From contig JBATUR010000013.1 in NCBI GenBank assembly GCA_049671305.1, positions 85,064 to 149,063 of the forward strand: 64,000 nucleotides of DNA, read 5' to 3'. Below, one piece after another: positions 24,164 through 33,397 of this stretch. Below the pieces are notes generated by a model. That model was not told where the DNA came from. It saw nothing but the letters and a program-made list of their open reading frames with translations, and ran no database searches. The stretch's first letter is position 1, and each line of letters opens with the position of its first letter. The DNA is from CADCTM01 sp049671305. GTDB taxonomy: Bacteria > Cyanobacteriota > Cyanobacteriia > Cyanobacteriales > Coleofasciculaceae. The position numbers and the translations under genes were made by a program.

Positions 24164-24418
24164 GGAAGCAGTTAATTGAAGATTAAACCACTAAATGTAG
24201 TGTGGAGTGGAGGGAAACTCACTAAATCTATAGGAAAAGCGATCGCCTACAGCCTTATGGGAACCTGAAAACAGCCCAACACTGCTCCTCAAATTGCCTG
24301 ATTCAAGCTCAATCATAATCTTTGATCCAAAGCTGTCTGAACCAAAGCAAAGCAAGACGATCAATTATTCCGGAAATTTCACCTCCCCATTTTTTAGCCA
24401 AGCATTTAGCATATAAGG
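24164..24418. other. Non-coding region upstream of ldpA
   Basis: With the preceding terminator this is part of a 381-bp stretch without a gene. It contains a HIP1 site near 24239 and a small CACTA/TAGTG hairpin at 24189-24202. No open frame or RNA gene is seen. It presumably holds the ldpA promoter. Confidence 0.5.
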
Positions 24419-25555
24419 GTGACTGAACTGTATTATCCCTGTAATTCCTTACGGGAGGGTAACTGGTTTAAGCTTATCTGCGGCGCCAGCTTCCAACACC
24501 TCCCGGCTGTTCGACATCTTACCTTGGCTTACACCCTTGCCGGTGCCGACTGCATTGACGTGGCGGCAGACTTGGCAGTTATTGCAGCAGCAAAAGATGC
24601 CATTGCCACTGCCAAGGTACTAGGGAAAGATGCCCAAAATCAGGGATTTGGCTACAGACACCAACCGCTGCTGATGGTAAGTTTAAATGATGGAGAAGAC
24701 CCACATTTTCGCAAAGCTGAGTTTAACCCAACCCTGTGTCCATCAGATTGTCCTCGTCCCTGTGAAAAGATTTGCCCAGCCCAAGCAATTATTTTCCAAG
24801 ATAGCAGTGAGGCGTTTTCTGGAGTAATTGACCAACTTTGCTATGGCTGCGGTCGTTGTATACCAATATGTCCCCAACAGCTAATCTACACCCGCTCTTA
24901 TGTCTGTGCACCGTCCTCGTTGGCAGAATTAATAGTGGAAGCTGGCGTCGATGCCTTGGAAATTCATACCAAAGTGGGACATTTTGCAGATTTTAAACGA
25001 CTTTGGAGTGCGATCGCTCCTTGGGTAAACAAACTCAAACTTATCGCCATTAGCTGTCCCGATGGAGAGGGTTTGCTCGACTATCTTTGGTCACTTTATC
25101 ACCTGATTGCACCCCTACCCTGCCCCTTAGTTTGGCAGACTGATGGACGCCCGATGAGTGGTGATATCGGCAGTGGCGCAACTCGTGCCGCCGTCAAACT
25201 TGCTCAAAAAGTCCAAAGTGCCAATTTACCTGGATATGTACAACTCGCGGGCGGCACTAATGATCACACTGTAGCCAAACTAAAATCCGTGGGATTATTT
25301 AGAAGTAACACGCACGAATATGCAACAGCTAATCAAGCTTACATCGCTGGTGTGGCTTATGGCAGCTATGCTCGTGTCTTACTTGCACCCATCTTAGATG
25401 AACTAGAAAAAACTAATGGGCAAGCCATTGAGACAAATTCTGACTCGTCTCAAGCAGCTTTTGGACAGTTGGAAGCAACGCCAGAATTACTCTGGAAAGC
25501 AGTGAGAAGCGCCGATAGGCTCGTTTCTCAGCTAAAATCAGCCACGCCCCATTAA
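24419..25555 (+). CDS. ldpA: Light-dependent period protein LdpA (iron-sulfur protein)
   Basis: 378 residues from GTG 24419. The N-terminus (TELYYPCNSLREGNWFKLICGASFQHLPAVR) and the two four-cysteine clusters, CPSDCPRPCEKICP and CYGCGRCIPICP, match LdpA, a redox-sensing 4Fe-4S protein. In Synechococcus elongatus it modulates the circadian period according to light and copurifies with clock components. The C-terminal two-thirds is a TIM-barrel-like domain with no recognisable catalytic motif. The gene lies 77 bp before an R3H-domain ATPase on the same strand. The ribosome-binding site is weak. Confidence 0.88.
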   Translation: MTELYYPCNSLREGNWFKLICGASFQHLPAVRHLTLAYTLAGADCIDVAADLAVIAAAKDAIATAKVLGKDAQNQGFGYRHQPLLMVSLNDGEDPHFRKAEFNPTLCPSDCPRPCEKICPAQAIIFQDSSEAFSGVIDQLCYGCGRCIPICPQQLIYTRSYVCAPSSLAELIVEAGVDALEIHTKVGHFADFKRLWSAIAPWVNKLKLIAISCPDGEGLLDYLWSLYHLIAPLPCPLVWQTDGRPMSGDIGSGATRAAVKLAQKVQSANLPGYVQLAGGTNDHTVAKLKSVGLFRSNTHEYATANQAYIAGVAYGSYARVLLAPILDELEKTNGQAIETNSDSSQAAFGQLEATPELLWKAVRSADRLVSQLKSATPH

Positions 25556-25632
25556 AGCAAAAAAGTTCAGCACAAACAGATTTTCCACCCAATTATTGAC
25601 AAGAGCAGCAGAGCTGTCTTTGATACGAGCAT

Positions 25633-27456
25633 ATGGTGAATTTTGAGAATCGAATTAATCCCGACCATCAACAGTTGTCATCTAATCAAGAATCGCCGAT
25701 CGTGGAAACAAACATCACATCATCCAGGATGCAGATTACCGACGACCTCCAAAAATTACTGGACATTTTGCCAGAAGAAATTCGCTCATCATTGCAGCAA
25801 CATCCACAGCAAAAGTTTTTAATTGAGGTGGTTATGGATTTGGGGCGTCCTCCAGAGGTGCGCTTTCCGGGTTCAGCCGAGTACCTGTTTGAAACTCCTG
25901 TAACTCAGGAACAGCTTAATTATTGTGTCCAGCGCGTCGGACACTTTAGCGGCGATAATCGGGCTGGAATTGAGCGTACACTACACCGCATTAGTGCAAT
26001 TCGCAACCGTCCTGGTGAAATTATCGGCTTAACTTGTCGTGTTGGTCGTGCTGTCTTCGGCACAATTACCATGATTCGCGACTTAGTGGAAACTGGCAAG
26101 TCGATTTTGATGCTGGGGCGTCCCGGTGTCGGCAAAACTACGGCGTTGCGGGAAATTGCCAGAGTTTTGGCTGATGAGTTACACAAACGAGTTGTGATCA
26201 TTGATACTTCCAACGAAATTGCAGGTGATGGCGATATTCCTCACCCCGCTATTGGCAGGGCAAGACGGATGCAAGTTGCTCGTCCTGAACTGCAACATCA
26301 GGTGATGATTGAGGCAGTGGAAAACCATATGCCAGAAGTCATTGTTATTGATGAAATTGGTACGGAACTCGAAGCCCTGGCAGCTCGAACTATTGCCGAA
26401 AGAGGTGTTCAGCTTGTTGGCACGGCACACGGTAATCAAATTGAGAACTTAATCAAAAACCCAACTCTTTCTGATTTAGTTGGTGGCATTCAAGCCGTAA
26501 CTTTGGGCGATGATGAAGCCAGACGCCGGGGCTCTCAAAAGACGGTTTTGGAGCGCAAAGCCCCGCCGACTTTTGAAATTGCTGTAGAAATGCTGGAAAG
26601 GCAACGTTGGACGATTCATGAAAGTGTTTCTGATACCGTTGATGATTTGCTCAGAGGGCGTCAACCCAACCCACAGATGAGGACAGTTACGGAAAGCGGT
26701 AAGGTGGCTGTGACTCGTGAGTTTCCTAGTGCTCCTGTTGCTACGCCTCCCAATGGCAGGAGTATGATTAATCACAACCCACTGGCAACGCCTGCTAGAC
26801 CGACGGGTTGGCGCTCTACGGGGCAGATGAAGCCCCCGGCACGTCAAGCCGAAACTTATACAGATAGCTACTTTGAGCAGATGCTGGATAAGTCCTGGCA
26901 TCAGCAAGATGCTTTTGGTGGTGTGCGGACGCCGGGACCAAATGGGGAAGATTTGCCGTTGCATATTTATCCTTATGGTGTCAGTCGCCATCAAATTGAG
27001 CAGGTGATTCGGGTGTTAAATTTGCCTGTGGTCTTGACAAAAGACATGGATAGTGCTGACGCGGTGTTGGGTTTGCGATCGCACGTCAAGAATCACGGTA
27101 AGTTGCGCTCTATTGCTAAGGCGCGGCAAGTGCCAATTCATGCGGTAAAAGCAAGTACCATTCCTCAGATAACTCGCGCTTTGAGGCATCTGCTGGACAT
27201 GGAAGACCCTAGCACGCCTGATGCGGCTGATTTGCGGTTATTTACGGAAAATAGCAGCGAGGACGAAATGGAGGCGCTGGAGGAAGCACGTTTGGCGGTG
27301 GAGCAAATTGTGATTCCCAAAGGACAACCTGTGGAGTTGCTACCGCGATCGCCTAAATTGCGGAAAATGCAGCATGAGTTGGTAGAACATTATCGCCTGA
27401 AATCGGATAGTTTTGGCGATGAACCAAATCGACGCTTGCGGATTTATCCAGCGTAA
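25633..27456 (+). CDS. AAA/Ycf45-type ATPase with C-terminal R3H nucleic-acid-binding domain
   Basis: 607 residues. A P-loop ATPase domain occupies about 30-330, with Walker A GRPGVGKTT and Walker B VIVIDEIGTELEA. It resembles the plastid-encoded Ycf45 and sporulation SpoIIIAA ATPases. After a Pro/Ser-rich linker, a second conserved block (about 430-530) precedes an R3H domain near the C-terminus (EARLAVEQIVIPKGQPVELLPRSPKLRKMQHELVEHYRL), which binds single-stranded nucleic acid. The role is unknown in bacteria. Same strand as ldpA and 77 bp after it, so cotranscription is likely; terminator follows at once. Confidence 0.82.
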   Translation: MVNFENRINPDHQQLSSNQESPIVETNITSSRMQITDDLQKLLDILPEEIRSSLQQHPQQKFLIEVVMDLGRPPEVRFPGSAEYLFETPVTQEQLNYCVQRVGHFSGDNRAGIERTLHRISAIRNRPGEIIGLTCRVGRAVFGTITMIRDLVETGKSILMLGRPGVGKTTALREIARVLADELHKRVVIIDTSNEIAGDGDIPHPAIGRARRMQVARPELQHQVMIEAVENHMPEVIVIDEIGTELEALAARTIAERGVQLVGTAHGNQIENLIKNPTLSDLVGGIQAVTLGDDEARRRGSQKTVLERKAPPTFEIAVEMLERQRWTIHESVSDTVDDLLRGRQPNPQMRTVTESGKVAVTREFPSAPVATPPNGRSMINHNPLATPARPTGWRSTGQMKPPARQAETYTDSYFEQMLDKSWHQQDAFGGVRTPGPNGEDLPLHIYPYGVSRHQIEQVIRVLNLPVVLTKDMDSADAVLGLRSHVKNHGKLRSIAKARQVPIHAVKASTIPQITRALRHLLDMEDPSTPDAADLRLFTENSSEDEMEALEEARLAVEQIVIPKGQPVELLPRSPKLRKMQHELVEHYRLKSDSFGDEPNRRLRIYPA

Positions 27457-27460
27457 AGTG

Positions 27461-27514
27461 AGTGGGGATAAAGGAGGATTTTTGATGCTTCTTTATCCCC
27501 ACTTTTGATTTTTT
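27461..27514 (+). terminator. Intrinsic terminator after the R3H ATPase gene
   Basis: A perfect 13-bp stem (AGTGGGGATAAAG at 27461-27473, complement at 27491-27503) is followed by TTTGATTTTTT. The stem begins 5 bp after the stop codon. Confidence 0.9.
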
Positions 27515-27573
27515 CCTAAAAACTATTGACACAATCCGCCCCTAACCTGTTAGGATAAAAGACGTGACACCAA

Positions 27574-27646
27574 TGGGGTGTAGCCAAGTGGTAAGGCAGC
27601 GGGTTTTGGTCCCGCCATTCCCTAGGTTCGAATCCTAGCACCCCAG
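27574..27646 (+). tRNA. tRNA-Gln (anticodon TTG)
   Basis: Folds as a cloverleaf. The acceptor arms are TGGGGTG (27574-27580) and CACCCCA (27639-27645) with discriminator G. The anticodon stem GCGGG/CCCGC holds loop TTTTGGT, giving anticodon TTG, and the T arm contains GTTCGAAT. The 3' CCA is not encoded. In most cyanobacteria Gln-tRNA is made through Glu-tRNA(Gln) amidotransfer. A -10-like TAGGATAAAA lies about 20 bp upstream. Confidence 0.96.
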
Positions 27647-27763
27647 TTGAAAAAGTAATATTCCCAAATTAGGTTGTCGAGTGGCATACTATTAATCTTT
27701 GCTTGTTAATAGATTTGGTGCGAATAATCATTTTTTGATCATTCGTAGCTATTAGGAGACATT

Positions 27764-29443
27764 ATGTCAGCATTTCCTTGGCAGTGGTGGATTATGGGTG
27801 TGGTTTGTGCGCTCATTAGTCCAATTTTTTCCATAACTTCAGCACAAGCGGCACAAAATATTGTACTGCGTCGAGGTTCTACTGTGCGATCGCTTAGTGT
27901 GGCTGACTTGAAAACTTTCACTGAAACTGGCAATATTTCTCCAAGTTTGTCAAATGCGGCACGTATCCTCACGTCTCAACAAAAAATTTTAGTTCAAGAT
28001 GTTTTGAAGACTAAGTTAAATTTGGATGTTGTGTCAACCAGTGACTTGTTAGATACACAAGTTGGCAATAATTTGGCGTCTTTGTTGGCATCGGCAACAC
28101 CAAGAACTGATAATGTTGGGTTGTTAGATGTGAAAACGGCTTTAATTTTGGGTGCAAAGTCTCCTCAAGGACTTTCTTTGCTAGGTTTTATGGAAGCGTA
28201 TCCTAATGAAAGTTTGGATATTGATGTTGACCGTGTATTTGAGGTATTAAGAAACTTTAATGGTGCTTTTTGGCAGTCTCAAGCGTTTATGGCAGCGATC
28301 GCACCTCAACTTGCGCCTAAGCGTCCTAATCTTAATTTACCATTTGATCCGACTCAACCGGGAAGTTCCAAAGTAGAAGTATTAAAGTTTAATTTTAATG
28401 ATAGAAAGCGAGGACGGGAAATTCCTGTTGATATATATTGGTCAAAAGATGCGAGTTTAAATAAACCGATTATTGTCTTTTCTCATGGACTAGGTTCTGT
28501 TCGTACTGACTTACGTTATTTAGCCCAACATCTAGCATCTCATGGTTATGTTGTGGCGGCGCTAGAACATCCTGGAAGCAATGAAAATCATGTGAAAAAG
28601 GCACTAGCATTACAAGCACCTCTTTTGGAAGCTGAGGAGTTTTTAAATCGTCCCAAAGATATCAGTTTTATTTTGGATAACCTCAAACTAATTAATGATA
28701 GCGCTGGGGTGCTACAGGGGAAACTGGCATCAGATAACGTTATGGTTGTGGGGTATTCTTTGGGAGGTGCGACGGCGTTATCTCTTGCTGGTGCCGAGTT
28801 GCAATTAACTGAATTGAAACAGCGTTGTCCTGGTAATGTTTTGGCTTTTAGTTTGGGCGAAAATGCTCAATGTTTTGCTAAGAGTTTACCAGAAAACACT
28901 TATCAATTGCGTGATGAGAGGGTGAAAAGAGCGATCGCTTTTTCGCCGACGACTTCTTTATTATTTGGTGAAACTGGCTTGACAAAAGTCGCAATTCCTA
29001 CATTAATTGGTTCAGGTTCTGCTGATAAAACGACTCCAGCTTTAACGGAACAAGCGATCGCTTTTGATAAGTTACCGACACCAAAATGGTTAGTTGGTTT
29101 TGTGGGAGGGACTCATTTAAGCGTCAAAGATCCGGCGACGACTATGGATCAGGCGGGTCAACCTGATACGCTGTATAGTGGCGGTGAGGTGGTGGGAGAG
29201 CAAGCGGTTGAAGTGAGGAGTTATGTAAAAGCGATCGCTCTTGCTATGGCATCACAATTAACAGATAATAGCGCAGCGGATAAGTATAAGATATTTCTTA
29301 CACCTGAATATGCTCAATTAGCTTCAACTGAACGTTTCCCAATTCGCCTTATTACGAAAATTCCACCAGAAGCTGAGGCAATTATTCAAGATTTTGTGAG
29401 AAATAATCAAGAAAAATCTGAACCTGCTCAAATTCAGCCATAA
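27764..29443 (+). CDS. Secreted alpha/beta hydrolase with N-terminal DUF1400 domain
   Basis: 559 residues. A signal peptide is seen (hydrophobic stretch to about residue 29, A-Q-A cleavage region). A DUF1400-type helical domain (about 35-130) precedes a PAF-acetylhydrolase-like alpha/beta hydrolase. Catalytic features visible are VFSHGLGSVRTDLRYLA (oxyanion), the nucleophile elbow GYSLGG, the acid in GSGSADKTTP and the histidine in GGTHLS. This domain pair is common in cyanobacteria; substrate unknown, perhaps a lipid ester. It is convergent with the next gene, eight bases away. Confidence 0.8.
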   Translation: MSAFPWQWWIMGVVCALISPIFSITSAQAAQNIVLRRGSTVRSLSVADLKTFTETGNISPSLSNAARILTSQQKILVQDVLKTKLNLDVVSTSDLLDTQVGNNLASLLASATPRTDNVGLLDVKTALILGAKSPQGLSLLGFMEAYPNESLDIDVDRVFEVLRNFNGAFWQSQAFMAAIAPQLAPKRPNLNLPFDPTQPGSSKVEVLKFNFNDRKRGREIPVDIYWSKDASLNKPIIVFSHGLGSVRTDLRYLAQHLASHGYVVAALEHPGSNENHVKKALALQAPLLEAEEFLNRPKDISFILDNLKLINDSAGVLQGKLASDNVMVVGYSLGGATALSLAGAELQLTELKQRCPGNVLAFSLGENAQCFAKSLPENTYQLRDERVKRAIAFSPTTSLLFGETGLTKVAIPTLIGSGSADKTTPALTEQAIAFDKLPTPKWLVGFVGGTHLSVKDPATTMDQAGQPDTLYSGGEVVGEQAVEVRSYVKAIALAMASQLTDNSAADKYKIFLTPEYAQLASTERFPIRLITKIPPEAEAIIQDFVRNNQEKSEPAQIQP

Positions 29444-29451
29444 TTTAGTTA

Positions 29452-30129
29452 CTAATTTCCGACAGGTTGCTGATTAGTATGAGCAATTTTTTCATCTGAT
29501 ACGATTAGAGGTGGACGGATACAAAGATAAAGCAAGGGACCAATTAAAGGAAGCATTGCAACCCAGAATAATGAAGAATTTTTTATCCCTCTTTTTGCCA
29601 TATCATCCCCTAATAAAGCTGGAAATAATAGACACAACAGGCAAAAATCTAAACTCATGACATGAATAAATCGGCTTGTTTTCCACTGTTGAATAAAATC
29701 TGCCCAATTACCATTAAATAAACCATAACTTAGTAAAAATATTGCCCCGATAGTGAGAGCAATACCTAATAAGCGAGAGTCTAAAATTTTCAGAAATAAG
29801 TTTTTAGAACCTGTAAATTCTTGATTAGGTTCTCGTAATGCTAAATACGGTAATAAGGCAAATGCACCAACGCCAAAGGAAGCAGTAGAAAATAACCAAG
29901 CTGGGATTTTTTGTTGTCTGCCGTCGATAAAGGTTAAAGCACTATAAATCAGGGGCAAGACACCCATAATATTGAATAAGGAAACGATGATAGGGTTAAT
30001 GCCATCCCATTTGCCAGTTGAAAGATTTTTAATTAATTCAATAGTATCAGGTTGGTCAGGTGGCGCAAATACAAAGGCGTAAATCACTAAGCCAAGCCAC
30101 AGTAGCCAAAATCCAATTTTTCTGCTCAT
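29452..30129 (-). CDS. Integral membrane protein of unknown function
   Basis: 225 residues with about six hydrophobic segments; the N-terminus (KIGFWLLWLGLVIYAFVFAPP) is the first. It contains no motif I recognise beyond general similarity to conserved cyanobacterial and algal membrane proteins. It lies upstream of nothing on its strand and after an ABC exporter pair, 146 bp away, so a link with the exporter is possible but unsupported. Confidence 0.7.
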   Translation of the reverse strand: MSRKIGFWLLWLGLVIYAFVFAPPDQPDTIELIKNLSTGKWDGINPIIVSLFNIMGVLPLIYSALTFIDGRQQKIPAWLFSTASFGVGAFALLPYLALREPNQEFTGSKNLFLKILDSRLLGIALTIGAIFLLSYGLFNGNWADFIQQWKTSRFIHVMSLDFCLLCLLFPALLGDDMAKRGIKNSSLFWVAMLPLIGPLLYLCIRPPLIVSDEKIAHTNQQPVGN

Positions 30130-30275
30130 ATAAGATGTTATATTCCTTTAAAGATTGATTACGTCGGGATATTTTGCAAGAGTTTTAAGCTATTTCTATT
30201 ACTATCAATGATTATATCTTGTTTGGATTCAAATTTGCCATAATTTGCTGATTCTATTACCTCAGTTTTTAATTA

Positions 30276-31064
30276 TTAAGCACCCATTCCGGAGTATTGT
30301 TTTAATCCTTTGCGCCATAACCAACGGTTACAGATGAAAAATAAAATAATCCAACCTAACATCATTAATAATCCTCTGCTAATATCTACAGGTAACCCAA
30401 TTAAAACCGCTGCAGGAAAGTGAATTAAATAAGGAAATGGTGTCCACAGAGCAATTTCACGTACTGCTGCTGGAAAGACTTCTAGAGGCGCTATCATGCC
30501 AGAAAGAAAGAGATAAAACAGAAACCAAAATTGTTCAATTGCACTTGCACGCTCTGTCCAAAAGGCAAATAAAGCAAAGGTATATTGTGTTAAAAAGCGT
30601 AGTATAAAAGCTAATCCTAATATAGGTATAAATAATAAAATATTAGCTATATTTGGTTGCCAAATTGCTGCGGGATAAAGCAAGAAAAAAAATAGAACTA
30701 ACATTAATGTAAAGGGTGCTCGTGCCAAACGCTCCGCTAAATGTCCAGCAACGTGATGCCAAACTGGATCAATTGGTTGTAAAAGTCGTGGTGAAAGACG
30801 ACCTTCTACAACTTCTTTTTCAAACTCCCAAATCACCCAAACTGCTGTAATTTGTCTAATCAAAAATACTGTCAGAAAGTAACGTGCAAAATCTGCAGGT
30901 TGTAGACCAAATTGTCCAGTTTGAGATGCCTTTGTCCAAACCCCCATTAAAATTAGCGGTAAAGTGCCCGACAATGCCCAGAGAAACAATTCGGCTCGAT
31001 ATTCCAACATATAAGCATAGTAGACTGAGAGGAAGGCTTGAGCTTGCTTAATAATCCGATTCAT
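30276..31064 (-). CDS. ABC-2 type exporter, permease subunit
   Basis: 262 residues with six predicted membrane helices, in the size and layout of ABC-2 permeases such as those with the DUF990 type. The segment WEFEKEVVEGRLSPRLLQPIDPVWHHVAGHLAERLARAPF is the conserved cytoplasmic loop that contacts the ATPase. The start overlaps the stop of the ATPase gene as ATGA, so the two are translated together. Substrate not evident. Confidence 0.82.
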   Translation of the reverse strand: MNRIIKQAQAFLSVYYAYMLEYRAELFLWALSGTLPLILMGVWTKASQTGQFGLQPADFARYFLTVFLIRQITAVWVIWEFEKEVVEGRLSPRLLQPIDPVWHHVAGHLAERLARAPFTLMLVLFFFLLYPAAIWQPNIANILLFIPILGLAFILRFLTQYTFALFAFWTERASAIEQFWFLFYLFLSGMIAPLEVFPAAVREIALWTPFPYLIHFPAAVLIGLPVDISRGLLMMLGWIILFFICNRWLWRKGLKQYSGMGA

Positions 31065-32044
31065 GAAACAACTCCAGCACGAAAAACACGACCAATTACT
31101 TCTTCGATTGGCGGTTCAGTTACACTTAAATCAATTACTTCTAATTCTGCTAAAATTTTGGATACAGTATTAGTAAGATTTTCTTGACGTACTAAAAAAC
31201 GTACCTCTCGACCCTCTACAGATTGTAATTCAGCATAACTCGCTAATTTTTCTTTTGGCAATATATTAGCCAATTCCAACTTTACCTCACGATAAGGTGC
31301 AAATTGAGCAATTAACCCATCCAAAGAGCCATCATAAATCAATTTACCTTCATAAATTAGCAATACTCGATGGCAAAGTGCAGTGATATCTGCCATGTAA
31401 TGACTAGTTAATAAAATTGTCGCACCAGTACGTTGATTATACTCACGCAAAAAGTCTCGTACTGCTAATTGGGCATTAACATCTAATCCTAATGTTGGTT
31501 CATCTAAAAACAATACTTGGGGTTGGTGGAGGAGTGCAGCGAGTAATTCTGTTTTCATACGTTCCCCCAAAGAAAGCTTTCGTACAGGTTGAGTTAGCTT
31601 GTTTTCTAAAGACAACATTTCAGTTAATTCACCAACTCGATAGCGAAAATCTTTATCAGACATTCCATAAACAGCAGCATTAATTTTGAGAGAATCTAAT
31701 GCAGGTAAATCCCATAATAACTGCTGTTTTTGTCCCATTACTAAGGTAATTTTTTGTAAGAATTCGGTTTGACGCCGAAACGGAATATGATTTGCTACTC
31801 TCACATTTCCACTGGAGGGATGAACTAGTCCAGTGAGCATTTTTAAGGTAGTGGTTTTTCCGGCACCGTTGGGACCTAAAAAACCGACAATTTCGCCACT
31901 GCCAATTTCAAATGATACGTCTTGAACAGCTTTTATATTGCGGTAGGTACGGTGTAGAAAGTGAGTTAACGTGCCTTTAATACCCGGTTCTTTTACTGCA
32001 ACAGGATAAACTTTGCTGAGGTTTTCGACTAGAATAATTGACAT
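31061..32044 (-). CDS. ABC-2 type exporter, ATP-binding subunit
   Basis: 327 residues. Walker A GPNGAGKTT, the signature LSLGERMKTELLAALLH (a variant of LSGGQ), Walker B VLFLDEPTLGLD and the switch histidine in LLTSHYM are all present. The C-terminal 100 residues form the regulatory tail common to NatA-type exporters. It couples by ATGA to the permease gene. There are no resistance or biosynthesis genes beside it, so the substrate remains open. Confidence 0.88.
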   Translation of the reverse strand: MSIILVENLSKVYPVAVKEPGIKGTLTHFLHRTYRNIKAVQDVSFEIGSGEIVGFLGPNGAGKTTTLKMLTGLVHPSSGNVRVANHIPFRRQTEFLQKITLVMGQKQQLLWDLPALDSLKINAAVYGMSDKDFRYRVGELTEMLSLENKLTQPVRKLSLGERMKTELLAALLHQPQVLFLDEPTLGLDVNAQLAVRDFLREYNQRTGATILLTSHYMADITALCHRVLLIYEGKLIYDGSLDGLIAQFAPYREVKLELANILPKEKLASYAELQSVEGREVRFLVRQENLTNTVSKILAELEVIDLSVTEPPIEEVIGRVFRAGVVS

Positions 32045-32217
32045 AATGATTTACTTTAGCAGGACTTATGCCTTATTTGCTCACTTTCTAATTTTAGAGA
32101 TAAAAATGTTTTTTAATAGATATTGGAAAAAGTTTGTTATTAAATGTTTTTCAAGTGTACCTCTACATTAAAGAGTAAATTAAAATCTTTCCCTTAGTTC
32201 ACAAAGCATTAATTGTT

Positions 32218-33195
32218 TTATGTCCAAGCGCGAAAAAATGTATTATCTTCCCAACTCATAAATGTGCGTTGTTCAATTTCTTGCAAAGCTGTTTGATTTA
32301 GAGGCTGAAATTCTCGTGCGACTTGAACATTTGACTCAAGTTGAGCGACTGTTTCAGCAGCAACAACACAACAATGAACTCCTGGTTGAGAAAGAGTATA
32401 TCCCATTGCTTGGTGCATTCCCTGCAAAACTCCTGGTTTAAATAAGCGTCCGTAAGCAGGAATTTTCATAGCAACAACGCCAATATTTTTTGTTCGCGCA
32501 ATTGGTAATACGTTAGGAATAAAGGGTCGAGGATGATGCTTATCGGCAGCATTAATGCAAACGAGCGTTACATTAAAAGGATAGCGACGTAAACCTTCAG
32601 CAATAACATTTGGTTCGTGATGTCCGGTAATACCAACAAAGCGAACGAGTTTTTGTTCTTTAGCTTCTTCTAATGCTTTAATTGCACCATTTTTGCTAAA
32701 TATTGTTTCCAATTCTTGTGAAAATGAAACGTGATGTAGTTGCCATAAATCTAGATAATTTGTATTAAGACGTTTTAATGATCGCTCTAATTCTCGCCAT
32801 GCACCATCACGATCGCGTATTGCTGTTTTACTTGCCAAAAATACCTGATCGCGATGTGCTGGTAATACTTTTCCTAAATAATCTTCACTAGGACCATAAC
32901 TTGATGCTGTATCAAAGTAACGGATACCTAATTCCAAAGCACGTTGAATAATTGCCACCGCCGCTGTTTCCTGATTTTCCCAAGATAAGGGTGTTTTCCC
33001 TGCACCACCCAAACCAAAAATTGGTAACTGCACGCCAGTATTTCCTAATACTCTTTCTGGCATTTTTGTTAATACTGGCGGCTTATTTTTGGCAACGGAA
33101 GTAACATTTTGTTTTAAGGTTGTAGCTCCAATTACTCCACCTGCGACAGCAACACTTGTTGTTAAAAAAGTTCGTCTTGTTGTTTTTCGATTCAT
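32218..33195 (-). CDS. Aldo/keto reductase with Tat signal
   Basis: 325 residues from ATG 33195. A twin-arginine leader MNRKTTRRTFLTTSVAVAGG opens this start; a longer frame from 33270 would bury it, so the shorter is preferred although its ribosome-binding site is poor. The NADPH-dependent reductase barrel shows the tetrad: Asp and Tyr in DTASSYGPSEDYLG, Lys in ASKTAIRD and His in WQLHHVS. Export of a folded, cofactor-loaded enzyme to the periplasm is what a Tat leader implies. Substrate unknown. Divergent from the dehydratase gene. Confidence 0.82.
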   Translation of the reverse strand: MNRKTTRRTFLTTSVAVAGGVIGATTLKQNVTSVAKNKPPVLTKMPERVLGNTGVQLPIFGLGGAGKTPLSWENQETAAVAIIQRALELGIRYFDTASSYGPSEDYLGKVLPAHRDQVFLASKTAIRDRDGAWRELERSLKRLNTNYLDLWQLHHVSFSQELETIFSKNGAIKALEEAKEQKLVRFVGITGHHEPNVIAEGLRRYPFNVTLVCINAADKHHPRPFIPNVLPIARTKNIGVVAMKIPAYGRLFKPGVLQGMHQAMGYTLSQPGVHCCVVAAETVAQLESNVQVAREFQPLNQTALQEIEQRTFMSWEDNTFFRAWT

Positions 33196-33397
33196 ACCTA
33201 GACTACCATTCTCGTTGAGATTTAACCAACATATTTTGGTATTATTAAGTGCTGCCGTTTGTCTTGGCATCTTGCTCGCGAAGTATTTTATTATTTAAAG
33301 ATTTCTCTTAATAATCATCTTGACCATTTATTTAGTAAGGGATTGTTAAAATTGCTACAGTAATTAAATCAGAATTTTTTGTATACTTTAATTTAAG

